From contig NZ_AJYD02000013.1 in the NCBI RefSeq assembly GCF_000286835.2, positions 158,399-222,398 of the forward strand: a DNA stretch of 64,000 nt. Direction: 5' to 3'. This stretch comes from Enterovibrio norvegicus FF-33. GTDB taxonomy: Bacteria; Pseudomonadota; Gammaproteobacteria; Enterobacterales; Vibrionaceae. Below the pieces are notes generated by a model. It saw nothing but the letters and a program-made list of their open reading frames with translations, had not been told where the DNA came from and searched no databases. The translations under genes and the position numbers were made by a program. The first letter of the stretch is position 1. Every line of letters begins with the position of its first letter. This document shows positions 37,906-45,963 of the stretch, piece after piece.

Positions 37906-38832
37906 ATGCAGACAATCAAAAGCAACCACTTGGGTGCGTTACTCACGTTTACGGAAATGGCCAAACACACCAGCTTAACCAGTGCTGCCAAGGCGTTGTG
38001 CCTGACGACAGGGGCGGTGAGTCAGCAACTGTTACAGCTTGAACAACAGTTAGGTTTTAGCTTGTTTGAGCGTCACTCGCGGGGGATTCGGTTAACCGAG
38101 AAAGGTAAACAACTGCTGCAAAGTGTGAGCTTCCATTTAGGAGAAATAGACGCTGAGATCACCGTGCTTCAGCAATTGCAGGGAAAAAAGCAGGAAGTGC
38201 GCCTGAAACTCACCCCGTCGTTTGCCTTCAAATGGCTAGTGCCAAAGCTTGAAAGCTTTCATCAGCAATTTCCGGAGATTCAAATTCAGATTTTTGCCGA
38301 AGGCGCACTGGTGAACAGTGATACGCGAGATTTTGATCTGGCGGTTGATTACCGCCAGCACCCTTATCGTCATCCTAATGCCGAGCTGTTGCTGGATGAA
38401 TATTTACTGCCCGTGATGAGCCCAAGGTACCTTGCAAAACACCACTGGCTGTTGGATGACCCATATAGCTCAGAGCATTGGCAATCTGTCACCTTGCTGC
38501 ACGATGCCATGCCGTGGGAAAGCGCCGCACGGGATCATGAGTGGCGATATTGGGCATTAGAGCAAGGGCTTGAGATGCCGACAGATAAAGGCCATTTTTT
38601 CAACCGCACTGATATGGCCATGTCTGCTGCCGAAGCCGGTGTCGGGATTGCCATGTCGCGTATGGCACTCATTGATGACGAGTTGGACACCGAGCGTTTA
38701 GTGTCGCCTTTCGCACCGATCAAAGCCAACGCGGGCTATTACTTGATAAACACCACCCAAAACGAAAGCACTGCCTGTTGTGTTGGGTGGTTGAGGGAGC
38801 AAATTGGGGAGGGACCGTCAAAGCGCCTTTGA
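37906..38832 (+). CDS. LysR family transcriptional regulator
   Basis: A 308-residue LysR-type regulator. The N-terminal winged helix-turn-helix is visible (FTEMAKHTSLTSAAKALCLT, then GAVSQQLLQLEQQLG and LFERHSRGIRLT), followed by a two-lobed ligand domain. The ATG at 37906 (MQTIKSNHLG) is chosen; upstream in-frame codons run into the dadA promoter. Divergence from dadA suggests it responds to D- or L-amino acids and controls dadA, which is inference. Its last 15 nt overlap the end of the convergent small membrane-protein gene. Confidence 0.9.
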   Translation: MQTIKSNHLGALLTFTEMAKHTSLTSAAKALCLTTGAVSQQLLQLEQQLGFSLFERHSRGIRLTEKGKQLLQSVSFHLGEIDAEITVLQQLQGKKQEVRLKLTPSFAFKWLVPKLESFHQQFPEIQIQIFAEGALVNSDTRDFDLAVDYRQHPYRHPNAELLLDEYLLPVMSPRYLAKHHWLLDDPYSSEHWQSVTLLHDAMPWESAARDHEWRYWALEQGLEMPTDKGHFFNRTDMAMSAAEAGVGIAMSRMALIDDELDTERLVSPFAPIKANAGYYLINTTQNESTACCVGWLREQIGEGPSKRL

Positions 38833-39174
38833 CATCAAGGACAGCAACAGCGCACCAATCACGCTCCACATTCCCAAACAGTTGAACCACATAAACAATG
38901 AAAACTTTGTTGAGGTTGTGGTTACTCTACGACGAATGAGTGGGTAGGCAAGCCAATAGCCAAAGAGGCGTGTTGCAATGTTACTGAAAATCATGCTTGA
39001 CCAGTCAGCGTGGAGCTTCCGGGGATCTTTTGCTAATTGTTGATCAATGAAAACGATACGTTGCGGATCTCCCAAAGAAACTATTGCACTCATGATGGTT
39101 CCGGGAAGAGCCCACAATATGGCGTAGATTGCGAGTAAGCCTGATGCCGCTATTTTTAGCTCTTCAATGTGCAT
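38818..39174 (-). CDS. small membrane protein, paralogue 5 of putative immunity array
   Basis: A 118-residue membrane protein, the most distal of five paralogues. An N-terminal helix containing WALPGTIMSAIVSLGD is followed by a short loop with FIDQQLAKD, the RLFGYWLAYPLIRRR segment, and a C-terminal helix FMWFNCLGMWSVIG. It is closest to paralogues at 39199 and 40348. The family is not one I can name. By its place downstream of a pore-former-like gene I infer an inner-membrane immunity protein. Its 3' end overlaps the LysR gene by 15 nt. Confidence 0.75.
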   Translation of the reverse strand: MHIEELKIAASGLLAIYAILWALPGTIMSAIVSLGDPQRIVFIDQQLAKDPRKLHADWSSMIFSNIATRLFGYWLAYPLIRRRVTTTSTKFSLFMWFNCLGMWSVIGALLLSLMSKAL

Positions 39175-39198
39175 GGGTATCCATTTTTAAGGTCAGAA

Positions 39199-39585
39199 TT
39201 AGGGAATAATCCCCAGCAACTTTGCTAAGCAAACAAAAAACGTTGTACCAACCAAACTCCACATTCCCAGGCAATTTATCCACATGAGTAGCCTGAATTT
39301 TTTAGACTGGGTGGTAGCTCTTTTCTTAATAAATGGATAAGCAATCCAGTAGCCAAATAGTCGTGTGCCAATTGAAGTGTACAATTGATATTCAGGCTTT
39401 AAATAACCTCTCTCGTCGTAATACTTCTTTAGGTTCTTAGCAAGTTGTTTATCAATAAATACAATTCGTTCAACATCACCGAGTGCAACCATGGCACTCA
39501 TAACCGTTCCAGGAATTGCCCAAATGACTAGATAGCCACCGAAAAGTGCGCTGATGAGCACAATTGCTACTTCGTACCATTCCAT
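39199..39585 (-). CDS. small membrane protein, paralogue 4 of putative immunity array
   Basis: A 128-residue paralogue with the same plan: WAIPGTVMSAMVALGD in the first helix, FIDKQLAKN, RLFGYWIAYPFIKKRAT, and MWINCLGMWSLVG in the last helix. It has a slightly longer loop (about 10 residues, with KYYDERGYLKPEY) than paralogues 1 and 5. It lies 24 nt upstream of paralogue 5 in the same direction. Function is inferred from the array, not from a known domain. Confidence 0.75.
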   Translation of the reverse strand: MEWYEVAIVLISALFGGYLVIWAIPGTVMSAMVALGDVERIVFIDKQLAKNLKKYYDERGYLKPEYQLYTSIGTRLFGYWIAYPFIKKRATTQSKKFRLLMWINCLGMWSLVGTTFFVCLAKLLGIIP

Positions 39586-39601
39586 TGTGATTTGCTTGTG
39601 T

Positions 39602-39979
39602 CTAACTCAAGATGTGTAAATGTCGAACGAGAAAGGCCAGAAGCATCGTGACCATAAGGCTCCAGAAGCCAACAGAGTTCAACCACATAAATACTTTGTA
39701 TTTAATTGGCATTGATTGGGCATGCTTTTGAATAAATGGAAAAGTAAAACAATAGGTTATGAAACGGCCGCCAATATTCAAAAAATTCATGTTCTTTAGG
39801 TTGCCTTCCTCATCATAAAGCTCGTTTAATTTTCTGCTTAGCTGGCTATCAAGATAAATGATGTGTTTAAAACTCCCCAGAGAAACAACGCAAAAAGAGA
39901 TAATGCCCGGAATAATCCAAGCGAGAGATAGCGTCCCTACAATGGCAAGTATTACGAGTGTTATGTCAGATTCTGTCAT
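39602..39979 (-). CDS. small membrane protein, diverged paralogue 3 of putative immunity array
   Basis: A 125-residue paralogue, more diverged: WIIPGIISFCVVSLGS, YLDSQLSRK, RFITYCFTFPFIQKH and FMWLNSVGFWSLM occupy the same places as in its neighbours, with the loop sequence LYDEEGNLKN like paralogue 4. I start at the ATG at 39979 (MTESDITLV); 13 upstream codons begin at a TTG. It lies 16 nt after paralogue 2. The divergence suggests protection against a different toxin variant, or relaxed selection. Confidence 0.72.
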   Translation of the reverse strand: MTESDITLVILAIVGTLSLAWIIPGIISFCVVSLGSFKHIIYLDSQLSRKLNELYDEEGNLKNMNFLNIGGRFITYCFTFPFIQKHAQSMPIKYKVFMWLNSVGFWSLMVTMLLAFLVRHLHILS

Positions 39980-39995
39980 GATGGGTGAAAGCGAC

Positions 39996-40340
39996 TTAAT
40001 TAAACATTGAATAAGCAAGAATCACAAAGAAAAGCCACCGTCCAACAGATAAATACCACATGGCAGCTCTGAACCTTGGAGAGTTAGATGTGCGCCGATT
40101 TTGAATAAAAAGAAACGCGATGCAGTAATCCATAAAGCGTGGTATTACCTTGAATGGAAGTGCGCTTTGATCGTCTTTTGATAGCTTGTCTGAGTCTTTA
40201 GCAAGTTGATTATCGATCCATTTGATTCGGCTTGAGTCACCAAAAGCAAGAACAATCCCTGCTATTAAGCATGGGGTTATCCATAAAAGCATATACCAAG
40301 AGATAACTTGACTCATTATGTTAAAATATTCGCTGGACAT
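39996..40340 (-). CDS. small membrane protein, most diverged paralogue 2 of putative immunity array
   Basis: A 114-residue membrane protein that keeps the array outline but has lost much of the consensus: WITPCLIAGIVLAFGD, WIDNQLAKD, RFMDYCIAFLFIQNRR and MWYLSVGRW. The conserved Pro-Gly pair of the first helix reads Pro-Cys. The ATG at 40340 (MSSEYFNIM) is preferred over an upstream start nine codons earlier, which would overlap paralogue 1 by 20 nt. Confidence 0.7.
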   Translation of the reverse strand: MSSEYFNIMSQVISWYMLLWITPCLIAGIVLAFGDSSRIKWIDNQLAKDSDKLSKDDQSALPFKVIPRFMDYCIAFLFIQNRRTSNSPRFRAAMWYLSVGRWLFFVILAYSMFN

Positions 40341-40347
40341 GTCTGGT

Positions 40348-40728
40348 TTAGTTTCCGCCGATCTCAACGCTTAAAGCACTTCTATAAAGCATGATGCAGA
40401 AGAAAAGTAACCAGCTCCACATACCAATGCAGTTCACCCACATGAAAAATCTGAATTTCTTAGAGCTAACAGTGGCTCTATTTCGAATGAAAGGATATGC
40501 AAGCCAATAACCATATAATCGTGTCGCGATATGAGCAAAATGCATTTTTGGAAAACTTAATTGCATATTTCTGCGCTTTTTAGACAGCTGACTATCAATG
40601 AAAGTGATGTGTTTGGTATCTCCCAGGGAAACAATTGCTCCCATAATAACGCCTGGAATCGCCCACAAAACAGCGTAAAAACCCAACAGACCAACCATGA
40701 TAACTATTATTTTTTCAAACACTTCCAT
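40348..40728 (-). CDS. small membrane protein, paralogue 1, putative cognate immunity protein
   Basis: A 126-residue protein with two clear hydrophobic segments: residues about 5-33 (ending WAIPGVIMGAIVSLGD) and about 90-112 (FFMWVNCIGMWSWLLFF). Between them are FIDSQLSKK and RLYGYWLAYPFIRNRAT. Its ATG overlaps the stop of the large upstream gene by one base (TAATG), so translation is probably coupled, as expected for toxin and cognate immunity protein. This is the reason I place it first in the array. Confidence 0.78.
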   Translation of the reverse strand: MEVFEKIIVIMVGLLGFYAVLWAIPGVIMGAIVSLGDTKHITFIDSQLSKKRRNMQLSFPKMHFAHIATRLYGYWLAYPFIRNRATVSSKKFRFFMWVNCIGMWSWLLFFCIMLYRSALSVEIGGN

Positions 40729-42338
40729 TACAACAGATCCTTTATCACATCGACTGTCTGGGATGTATATTCATACAAAACCTCTCCAGATACTTTTCCA
40801 GCAGTAGAGCCGGTTATACCGCCAACTGTACCTCCTGCGACAAATGCCCCTATCGTAGCTATTGCCAGCACTGGAGCAGACACGACACCGACAACTCCAA
40901 GTAGCAGAGCAACTCCACCTGCTGCCAGGCTCCCTCCAACAGTTCCTCCGCCAATACCTCCTAAAAATCCTCCCAACTCTCTAGTTGTCACTTTTCCACA
41001 GTTGCCATTAGAGTCAGATGAACAAGCCACGTAGATGTTCTTAATGGCGCTTGCACCACCTAATATGAGACCTATATAACCAAGCCCTTTTGACGCTGAG
41101 ATGCCCACTGCTACATTTGCCATGCGCTTGCCCAGATTTGGGACAACGCCTTTCGCGATAATTTCATTGGCATTATGGATAACCGACTTAGTGGACAGTT
41201 TTAAGTTCTTTCGAACTTGCACATAGGCTGGGACTTTGACACTGCCTTTCGAAAGGGCAGCGAAAGACCCATCCAATTTTTTAAATAGAGCAGCTCGCTC
41301 GGTGACGAAGGCTCCATAGTTTATCCCACCAACACGGTTTGCCATTGCCACATGCGATACATACAAGCTATTAATTTCCAGTAATATGCCATTAATGTTA
41401 TCAAGATGCTGTCCAATACCTGCAGCTATAGCCCCAACTCCCAATGAGGCATGCGCGTAAGCATCTGATGGAAGTCCATCTTCCTTAACTGTTTTTAATG
41501 TTTCCGACGCATAGTAGTCCAAAAGCTCAAAGTGACGGTTTACGGTAGCCACTGCATCATCCGTCAGTTTGCCCAGCGCTTTACTTGCCGCTTTCGCTTC
41601 TTCAATCAGTGCATCAAGACGGCTTCTTTCTTCCTCGGTCTCAGGCTCTGCTGTCGGCAGAACAACAATCTCCCCCTGTCTGGCGGGATTGTTCAAATGC
41701 TCATTGTATTTCTTGATAAGTTCCTGAATGTCAGTGGGTGTTTCGTCTGAAAACAGGTTGCTCCAGAACTGTTCCAATGGTTGGGTTTCTTCAATCTGGC
41801 AATAGCCCAAATCGAACGCCAACTGGGCTACTCCCCATGTCTTAACATTCACCACGGGCAAGCCACTCTCGACCAAGCGCGTATTGTTTATCGCTTTCAG
41901 CGTCGAGCCCATCAGCAGGCGTTCTTTGTGCTCATAAGTAACATCTGCATGGGTATTGTAAGTTTGTGGCTTGTAAGGCTTCTCGGTGGCTGTGGTGGTT
42001 TTTATGACAGCAAGCAGGGCTGGTATATCAATCGTGACGCCGTTTTCAGCTAGCCAATCTTCATTGAGGTTATCGAGTTGTTCCCGCGTGATAGGGGAAC
42101 CAAGGTGCACAAGGTGCTGGTTGGTGACGACTTTGCTGTCGATTTTCCAATAAAGCAGGATAGCGCCTTGATACTTATTCAGCCCCGGCTCAGTGTTGAG
42201 CGCGGTATGGGTAGAGCGAGTCGCCTGAAATGCCCAGCGGCCTTCTCCGAGTATTTTGTATTCCTGAACCAGCTTCTTTTCGTGGAAATGGTAGAAGTAA
42301 CCTTCAGTCGGAAAGCCTAAACGCGACCCTAACTGCAT
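40728..42338 (-). CDS. glycine-zipper pore-former-like protein, C-terminal part of a split gene
   Basis: A 536-residue open frame that continues a longer protein interrupted by a 38-bp duplication. The start shown is only the first in-frame ATG, lying inside the duplicated unit. Residues about 1-180 are a soluble alpha/beta region (GFPTEGYFYHFHE, GRWAFQATRS). A helical middle follows, and residues about 420-520 hold repeated GGxxGG motifs and hydrophobic helices (VALLLGVVGVVSAPVLAIATIG). Such glycine-zipper ends are known in type VI secretion pore-forming effectors; assignment here is inference. No VgrG, Hcp or PAAR gene is in the window. Without a restored frame it may be untranslated. Confidence 0.7.
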   Translation of the reverse strand: MQLGSRLGFPTEGYFYHFHEKKLVQEYKILGEGRWAFQATRSTHTALNTEPGLNKYQGAILLYWKIDSKVVTNQHLVHLGSPITREQLDNLNEDWLAENGVTIDIPALLAVIKTTTATEKPYKPQTYNTHADVTYEHKERLLMGSTLKAINNTRLVESGLPVVNVKTWGVAQLAFDLGYCQIEETQPLEQFWSNLFSDETPTDIQELIKKYNEHLNNPARQGEIVVLPTAEPETEEERSRLDALIEEAKAASKALGKLTDDAVATVNRHFELLDYYASETLKTVKEDGLPSDAYAHASLGVGAIAAGIGQHLDNINGILLEINSLYVSHVAMANRVGGINYGAFVTERAALFKKLDGSFAALSKGSVKVPAYVQVRKNLKLSTKSVIHNANEIIAKGVVPNLGKRMANVAVGISASKGLGYIGLILGGASAIKNIYVACSSDSNGNCGKVTTRELGGFLGGIGGGTVGGSLAAGGVALLLGVVGVVSAPVLAIATIGAFVAGGTVGGITGSTAGKVSGEVLYEYTSQTVDVIKDLL

Positions 42339-42394
42339 GGCAGGGACAATAGGAATAAACGCGACCCTAACTGCATGGCAGGGACAATAGGAAT
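42319..42394 (-). repeat. 38-bp perfect tandem duplication that breaks the reading frame
   Basis: Two adjacent identical 38-bp units (42319-42356 and 42357-42394, each starting AAACGCGACCCTAACTGCAT), with AAACGC again immediately after. Since 38 is not a multiple of three, the duplication shifts the frame. Deleting one unit from 40728-43165 leaves 2400 bp, an exact number of codons. Confidence 0.95.
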
Positions 42395-43051
42395 AAACGC
42401 TTCCCGAACCGCATCGGTGCCTTTGGGTTTTAACTTCACAGGAGGCTGGCTACTCACGCCTTTTTCAGTTGCCGCGACTTTAGCGATGAGCCTGCGGGGC
42501 GTGTCATCCGTGGCCTTGGCAGAGAAAATTGTGCCTATTTCAGAAAGCTTGGTCTGCCAACTGACAATACTGGCTTCTTTGGGCGTTTTACCCAATGCAA
42601 ACTGGCAACCGATTTCACTGGCGAGCACGGCCTCAGTGCAGGCAACCTCAAACAGATACTCATAATCTTGATCAGGTTTTTTTGTTTTTTCTACGGCCTT
42701 GGGTTCGGGGGTGTAAGGCACATCAGGGGCGGATTGAGATTCAGAGCCTGAGCGAGAGGTGAAGCCAGACGCTTTGGAGCGAGACACAAACGCCGTTTTT
42801 GCCTGTGGTGAAAAGCTAGCTTCAGCAGCAGGGTTAACTTGCCAGACTTTGTCACCATAGGAGGTGTTGGATGCTCTGAGAGCGGGCGTGATCGGCGCGT
42901 CGCTCAGCAATACAAATTCGCCGGCTTCAAGTTTCGATTTGAATTTATCTAACGCCATATCCTGCGGCAACACCGCGGCCAGCGCTCTTTCATCTAACGT
43001 CGAAAACGCCCCCTCAACCTGACCGAACTCATACGATGCGAGTTCGGACAT
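42329..43051 (-). CDS. N-terminal part of the split pore-former-like gene
   Basis: A 240-residue frame starting MSELASYEFGQVEGAF at 43051, with ACAGGG upstream; an in-frame ATG at 43165 is possible but weaker. The protein is soluble, has a Ser/Pro/Lys-rich linker near residues 85-130, and runs through FIPIVPAMQLGSRL into a shifted frame with eight unrelated residues and a stop. Removing one copy of the duplicated 38 bp joins it in frame to the 536-residue part. The joined protein would be 761 residues from this start (799 from the upstream ATG). I regard it as a broken gene. Confidence 0.68.
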   Translation of the reverse strand: MSELASYEFGQVEGAFSTLDERALAAVLPQDMALDKFKSKLEAGEFVLLSDAPITPALRASNTSYGDKVWQVNPAAEASFSPQAKTAFVSRSKASGFTSRSGSESQSAPDVPYTPEPKAVEKTKKPDQDYEYLFEVACTEAVLASEIGCQFALGKTPKEASIVSWQTKLSEIGTIFSAKATDDTPRRLIAKVAATEKGVSSQPPVKLKPKGTDAVREAFIPIVPAMQLGSRLFLLSLPCS

Positions 43052-43228
43052 TTTCACAACCCTGTACGCCACTGATTCTTCCCTGATGATTTTTGTTTGT
43101 AGGTTAAATACCGAACAAACGAGGTGATTACAATGACGCGAAACCAAAAGCGAAAGGCAGATCATGCGGGGGCAATTTCTTGCTCGAAATGGGCACTGAA
43201 TTGCGTATTTGATGCGGGGTGATTTGAT

Positions 43229-43257
43229 AGAGAAAAGCCGAGCGGTGAGCTCGGCTT
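43229..43257 (-). terminator. terminator of the gntT-eda operon
   Basis: AAGCCGAG and CTCGGCTT form an 8-bp stem with a 7-nt loop. On the minus strand it is followed by TTTTCT. Confidence 0.7.
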
Positions 43258-43279
43258 AGGTTTGCGTTCTGTTTCGGGA

Positions 43280-43897
43280 TTAACGCTCGGAAACCGCTTT
43301 GACCAGCGCGGCAATGCCGTCCCAGTCGCCGTTGTCCATCATGTCAGTCGGTACCATCCACGTGCCGCCGCATGCGACAACACTTTTTAGCGCAAGATAC
43401 TGATCAACGTTGGCTGGGCTTACGCCACCTGTTGGCATAAAGCTCACTGGGTAAACCGCACCGAGTGCTTTTAGCATGTTAACGCCACCAGAAGGCTCAG
43501 CAGGGAAGAACTTCAATGTCTTCAGGCCCATTTCCATGGCTTGCTCAACCAAACTTGGGTTGTTCACACCCGGTACGATTGGCATGTTGCGCTGCTGACA
43601 GTATTTCACTGTGGTCGGGTTGAAGCCCGGGCTCACGATGAAATCCACACCCGCGTCAATCGCGATGTCGACCTGTTCCGTCGTCAGTACCGTGCCCGCA
43701 CCAATCAGTAGCTCAGGGTAGGCGTCACGCATAATACGAATAGATTCCGCTGCCGCTTCTGTGCGGAAAGTGACTTCAGCACATGGCAGGCCGTTTTCTA
43801 CCAACACTTTTGCCAGAGGCAGAGCGTGAGCGACATCGTTAATCGCAATAACTGGGACGATTTGGATTTCTTTTAGTCGCTGTTCAATCGTTTTCAT
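43280..43897 (-). CDS. eda: KDPG aldolase (2-dehydro-3-deoxyphosphogluconate aldolase)
   Basis: Eda cleaves KDPG to pyruvate and glyceraldehyde 3-phosphate, the second Entner-Doudoroff step. The 205-residue TIM-barrel protein contains VPVIAI at the start, GAGTVLT, the IVPGVNNPS segment, the Schiff-base lysine in LKFFPAEPSGG and PTGGVSPANV near the phosphate site. GAGGT lies upstream of the ATG. It follows gntT-like by nine bases in one operon, and edd lies in the divergent operon, so both pathway halves are regulated together. Confidence 0.95.
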   Translation of the reverse strand: MKTIEQRLKEIQIVPVIAINDVAHALPLAKVLVENGLPCAEVTFRTEAAAESIRIMRDAYPELLIGAGTVLTTEQVDIAIDAGVDFIVSPGFNPTTVKYCQQRNMPIVPGVNNPSLVEQAMEMGLKTLKFFPAEPSGGVNMLKALGAVYPVSFMPTGGVSPANVDQYLALKSVVACGGTWMVPTDMMDNGDWDGIAALVKAVSER

Positions 43898-43906
43898 TGT
43901 TTACCT

Positions 43907-45283
43907 CTACAAAATAAAGCTAAGTGTTGCGACGATAATAAATGCAATACCGCCTAACAATGTTTCCATCACGGTCCATGTTTTCAGCGTGGTCTTCTCA
44001 TCCATATCGAGTAGACGAGATACCAACCAAAAGCCTGAATCGTTGAAGTGTGAAAGTACCGTCGCGCCACTCGCAATGGCGATAACGATAAAGCATAAAT
44101 CGAGTTCGCTAAGGCCTACCGTCGATGCAACCACTGGGGCAATCAGTGCTGCGGTGGTTGTCAGTGCAACGGTCGCTGAACCTTGTGCAACGCGAAGACA
44201 CGTTGAGATAACGAAGGCCGCGACAATCACTGGCATGCCTGTGTCTGTCAGTACGCCCGCCAATGCATCGCCGATGCCGCCTGCACGCAACACGCCACCG
44301 AACATACCGCCAGCACCCGTGACCAGCACCACGCCACAGATTGGTGCCAATGAATCACCACACAGTTTTTCAAGTTTTGCCATGCCGTAGTCTTTGGCAA
44401 ACACCACCAAACAAACGAGCAGGGTGATAAGCAGCGCAACCGGTGTTTTACCTAGCATGCGCAAGAATTCAACCAGCGGTGTTTTGCCGTCAATGATGCC
44501 CGCAACAGACAGTGTGTGCAGACCTGTGTCGAGACAGATAAGTACCACAGGCAGCACCAGAATGCTCATTACCGTGGCAAATTTTGGCAGCTTTGATTCA
44601 TCAACGACGGTATCACCGTTGAAGAAGGCTTTAGACAAAGGAATATCGAACTTCTTACCCGCGTACAGGCCGAAAAGATACGCGCCAAAGTACCATGTTG
44701 GAATGGCCACAAGCAGGCCAACAACCAACAGTAGACCGATGTTTGCGCCGAGAAATTCTGCAGCAGCAACTGGGCCTGGGTGAGGGGGAACGAAGCCGTG
44801 CATGACAGCAAATGCGCCGGCTGATGGCAGTGCGTATTTCAGCGGAGAACCACCGAAACGGCTCGCAACACTCAGGATGATAGGCATCATCACCACAAGG
44901 CCGGCGTCAAAGAAAATAGGGAAACCGAACAGCAGTGAGGCAATACCAAGGGCGAGAGGCGCTTTGTCTTTGCCGAATCGACCGATCAGCGTGTCAGCCA
45001 AAACCTGCGCACCCCCCGTCACTTCGAGGATTTTACCAATCATCGCGCCAAGACCAACAAGCAGCGCGACGGAAGCCAATGTGCCACCAAAACCACTCAT
45101 CATGGTCGGTACCACTTGTTCTGACGCAACGCCAGTCGCAATCGCTGTGCCCAAGCTGACAATGGTCAGTGAGGCAAACGCATGCACTTTCAATTTAATG
45201 ATCAATACCAAGAGCGCCGCGATAGCGAACACAGCAATGGTTAACAAAAACGTAGGATCTGAGGGTTGAACTAACTGCTCCAT
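43907..45283 (-). CDS. gntT: GntP family gluconate:H+ symporter
   Basis: A 458-residue inner-membrane transporter of the GntP family (GntT/GntU/GntP), importing gluconate. It has about 12-14 hydrophobic segments and the family motifs LPSAGAFAVMHGFVPPHPGP and FGFPIFFDAGLVVMMPI. The ATG at 45283 with AAGGTG upstream gives the family-length protein; fifteen upstream in-frame codons overlap the operator region. It is transcribed away from gntK-edd with GntR operators between. The exact subfamily (T, U or P) cannot be told reliably by eye. Confidence 0.9.
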   Translation of the reverse strand: MEQLVQPSDPTFLLTIAVFAIAALLVLIIKLKVHAFASLTIVSLGTAIATGVASEQVVPTMMSGFGGTLASVALLVGLGAMIGKILEVTGGAQVLADTLIGRFGKDKAPLALGIASLLFGFPIFFDAGLVVMMPIILSVASRFGGSPLKYALPSAGAFAVMHGFVPPHPGPVAAAEFLGANIGLLLVVGLLVAIPTWYFGAYLFGLYAGKKFDIPLSKAFFNGDTVVDESKLPKFATVMSILVLPVVLICLDTGLHTLSVAGIIDGKTPLVEFLRMLGKTPVALLITLLVCLVVFAKDYGMAKLEKLCGDSLAPICGVVLVTGAGGMFGGVLRAGGIGDALAGVLTDTGMPVIVAAFVISTCLRVAQGSATVALTTTAALIAPVVASTVGLSELDLCFIVIAIASGATVLSHFNDSGFWLVSRLLDMDEKTTLKTWTVMETLLGGIAFIIVATLSFIL

Positions 45284-45313
45284 AGTTACACCTTTTCTAG
45301 CATTGTTATTGTT

Positions 45314-45329
45314 TGTGTGTGAGTTCACA
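45314..45329. promoter_or_regulatory. CRP-like site in the gntT/gntK intergenic region
   Basis: TGTGT-GTGAGT-TCACA matches the CRP consensus TGTGA-N6-TCACA at nine of ten positions. It lies next to the GntR operators, consistent with catabolite control of gluconate use. Confidence 0.6.
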
Positions 45330-45336
45330 TTTGCTT

Positions 45337-45366
45337 ACGTTACCGGTAACATGTTACCGATAACAT
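45337..45366. promoter_or_regulatory. two abutting GntR operators
   Basis: ACGTTACCGGTAACAT (45337-45352) and ATGTTACCGATAACAT (45351-45366) each match the GntR palindrome ATGTTA-N4-TAACAT and share two bases. They sit between divergent gntT and gntK, so one repressor should control both operons. Confidence 0.8.
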
Positions 45367-45441
45367 TCGTAAGATAAACCCATATTTCAAAGTGAATTCC
45401 AAAATTGAGAGCACGCGCAAATTTGGTAAAGAGGATGAGTC

Positions 45442-45963
45442 ATGGCTGGAAGTAGTGTCATCGTGATGGGCGTTTGTGCCAGTGGAAAAACCACCATTGG
45501 AGAGTTACTCGCTAAACGGCTTGATCGCAAATTCATCGATGGAGACGATCTCCATCCACGCGCCAATATTCAAAAAATGTCATCAGGTGAACCGCTCAAT
45601 GATGATGACCGCAAACCTTGGCTAGAGCGTATTCGCGATGCGGCTTACAGTCTAGAAAGTAAGAATGAGCATGGTGTGATCGTGTGCTCAGCATTGAAAA
45701 AAAAGTACCGTGATCAGATACGTGAAGGAAACAGTAACGTGACCTTCCTGTTTCTTGATGGCGACTTTGAATTGATCATGGTGCGTATGCGCACCCGCAA
45801 AGGTCACTTTATGAAAGAGAACATGGTGAAAAGCCAGTTTGAAACTTTAGACCGCCCCGATAACGAGCCTCAAACGATTGTTGTCAGCATCAATTGCGAT
45901 ATTCAGAGTGTGGTCGAGCATGCCGCACAAGCTGTGTTGGAAAGGAATGAGGTGTTTGCATGA
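45442..45963 (+). CDS. gntK: gluconokinase
   Basis: GntK phosphorylates gluconate to 6-phosphogluconate. The 173-residue P-loop kinase has Walker A GVCASGKTTIG, the DGDDLHPRANIQKM substrate segment and CSALKKKYRD in the lid region. ATG at 45442 follows GAGGATG. The stop overlaps the edd start by four bases (ATGA), indicating coupled translation. Confidence 0.95.
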   Translation: MAGSSVIVMGVCASGKTTIGELLAKRLDRKFIDGDDLHPRANIQKMSSGEPLNDDDRKPWLERIRDAAYSLESKNEHGVIVCSALKKKYRDQIREGNSNVTFLFLDGDFELIMVRMRTRKGHFMKENMVKSQFETLDRPDNEPQTIVVSINCDIQSVVEHAAQAVLERNEVFA

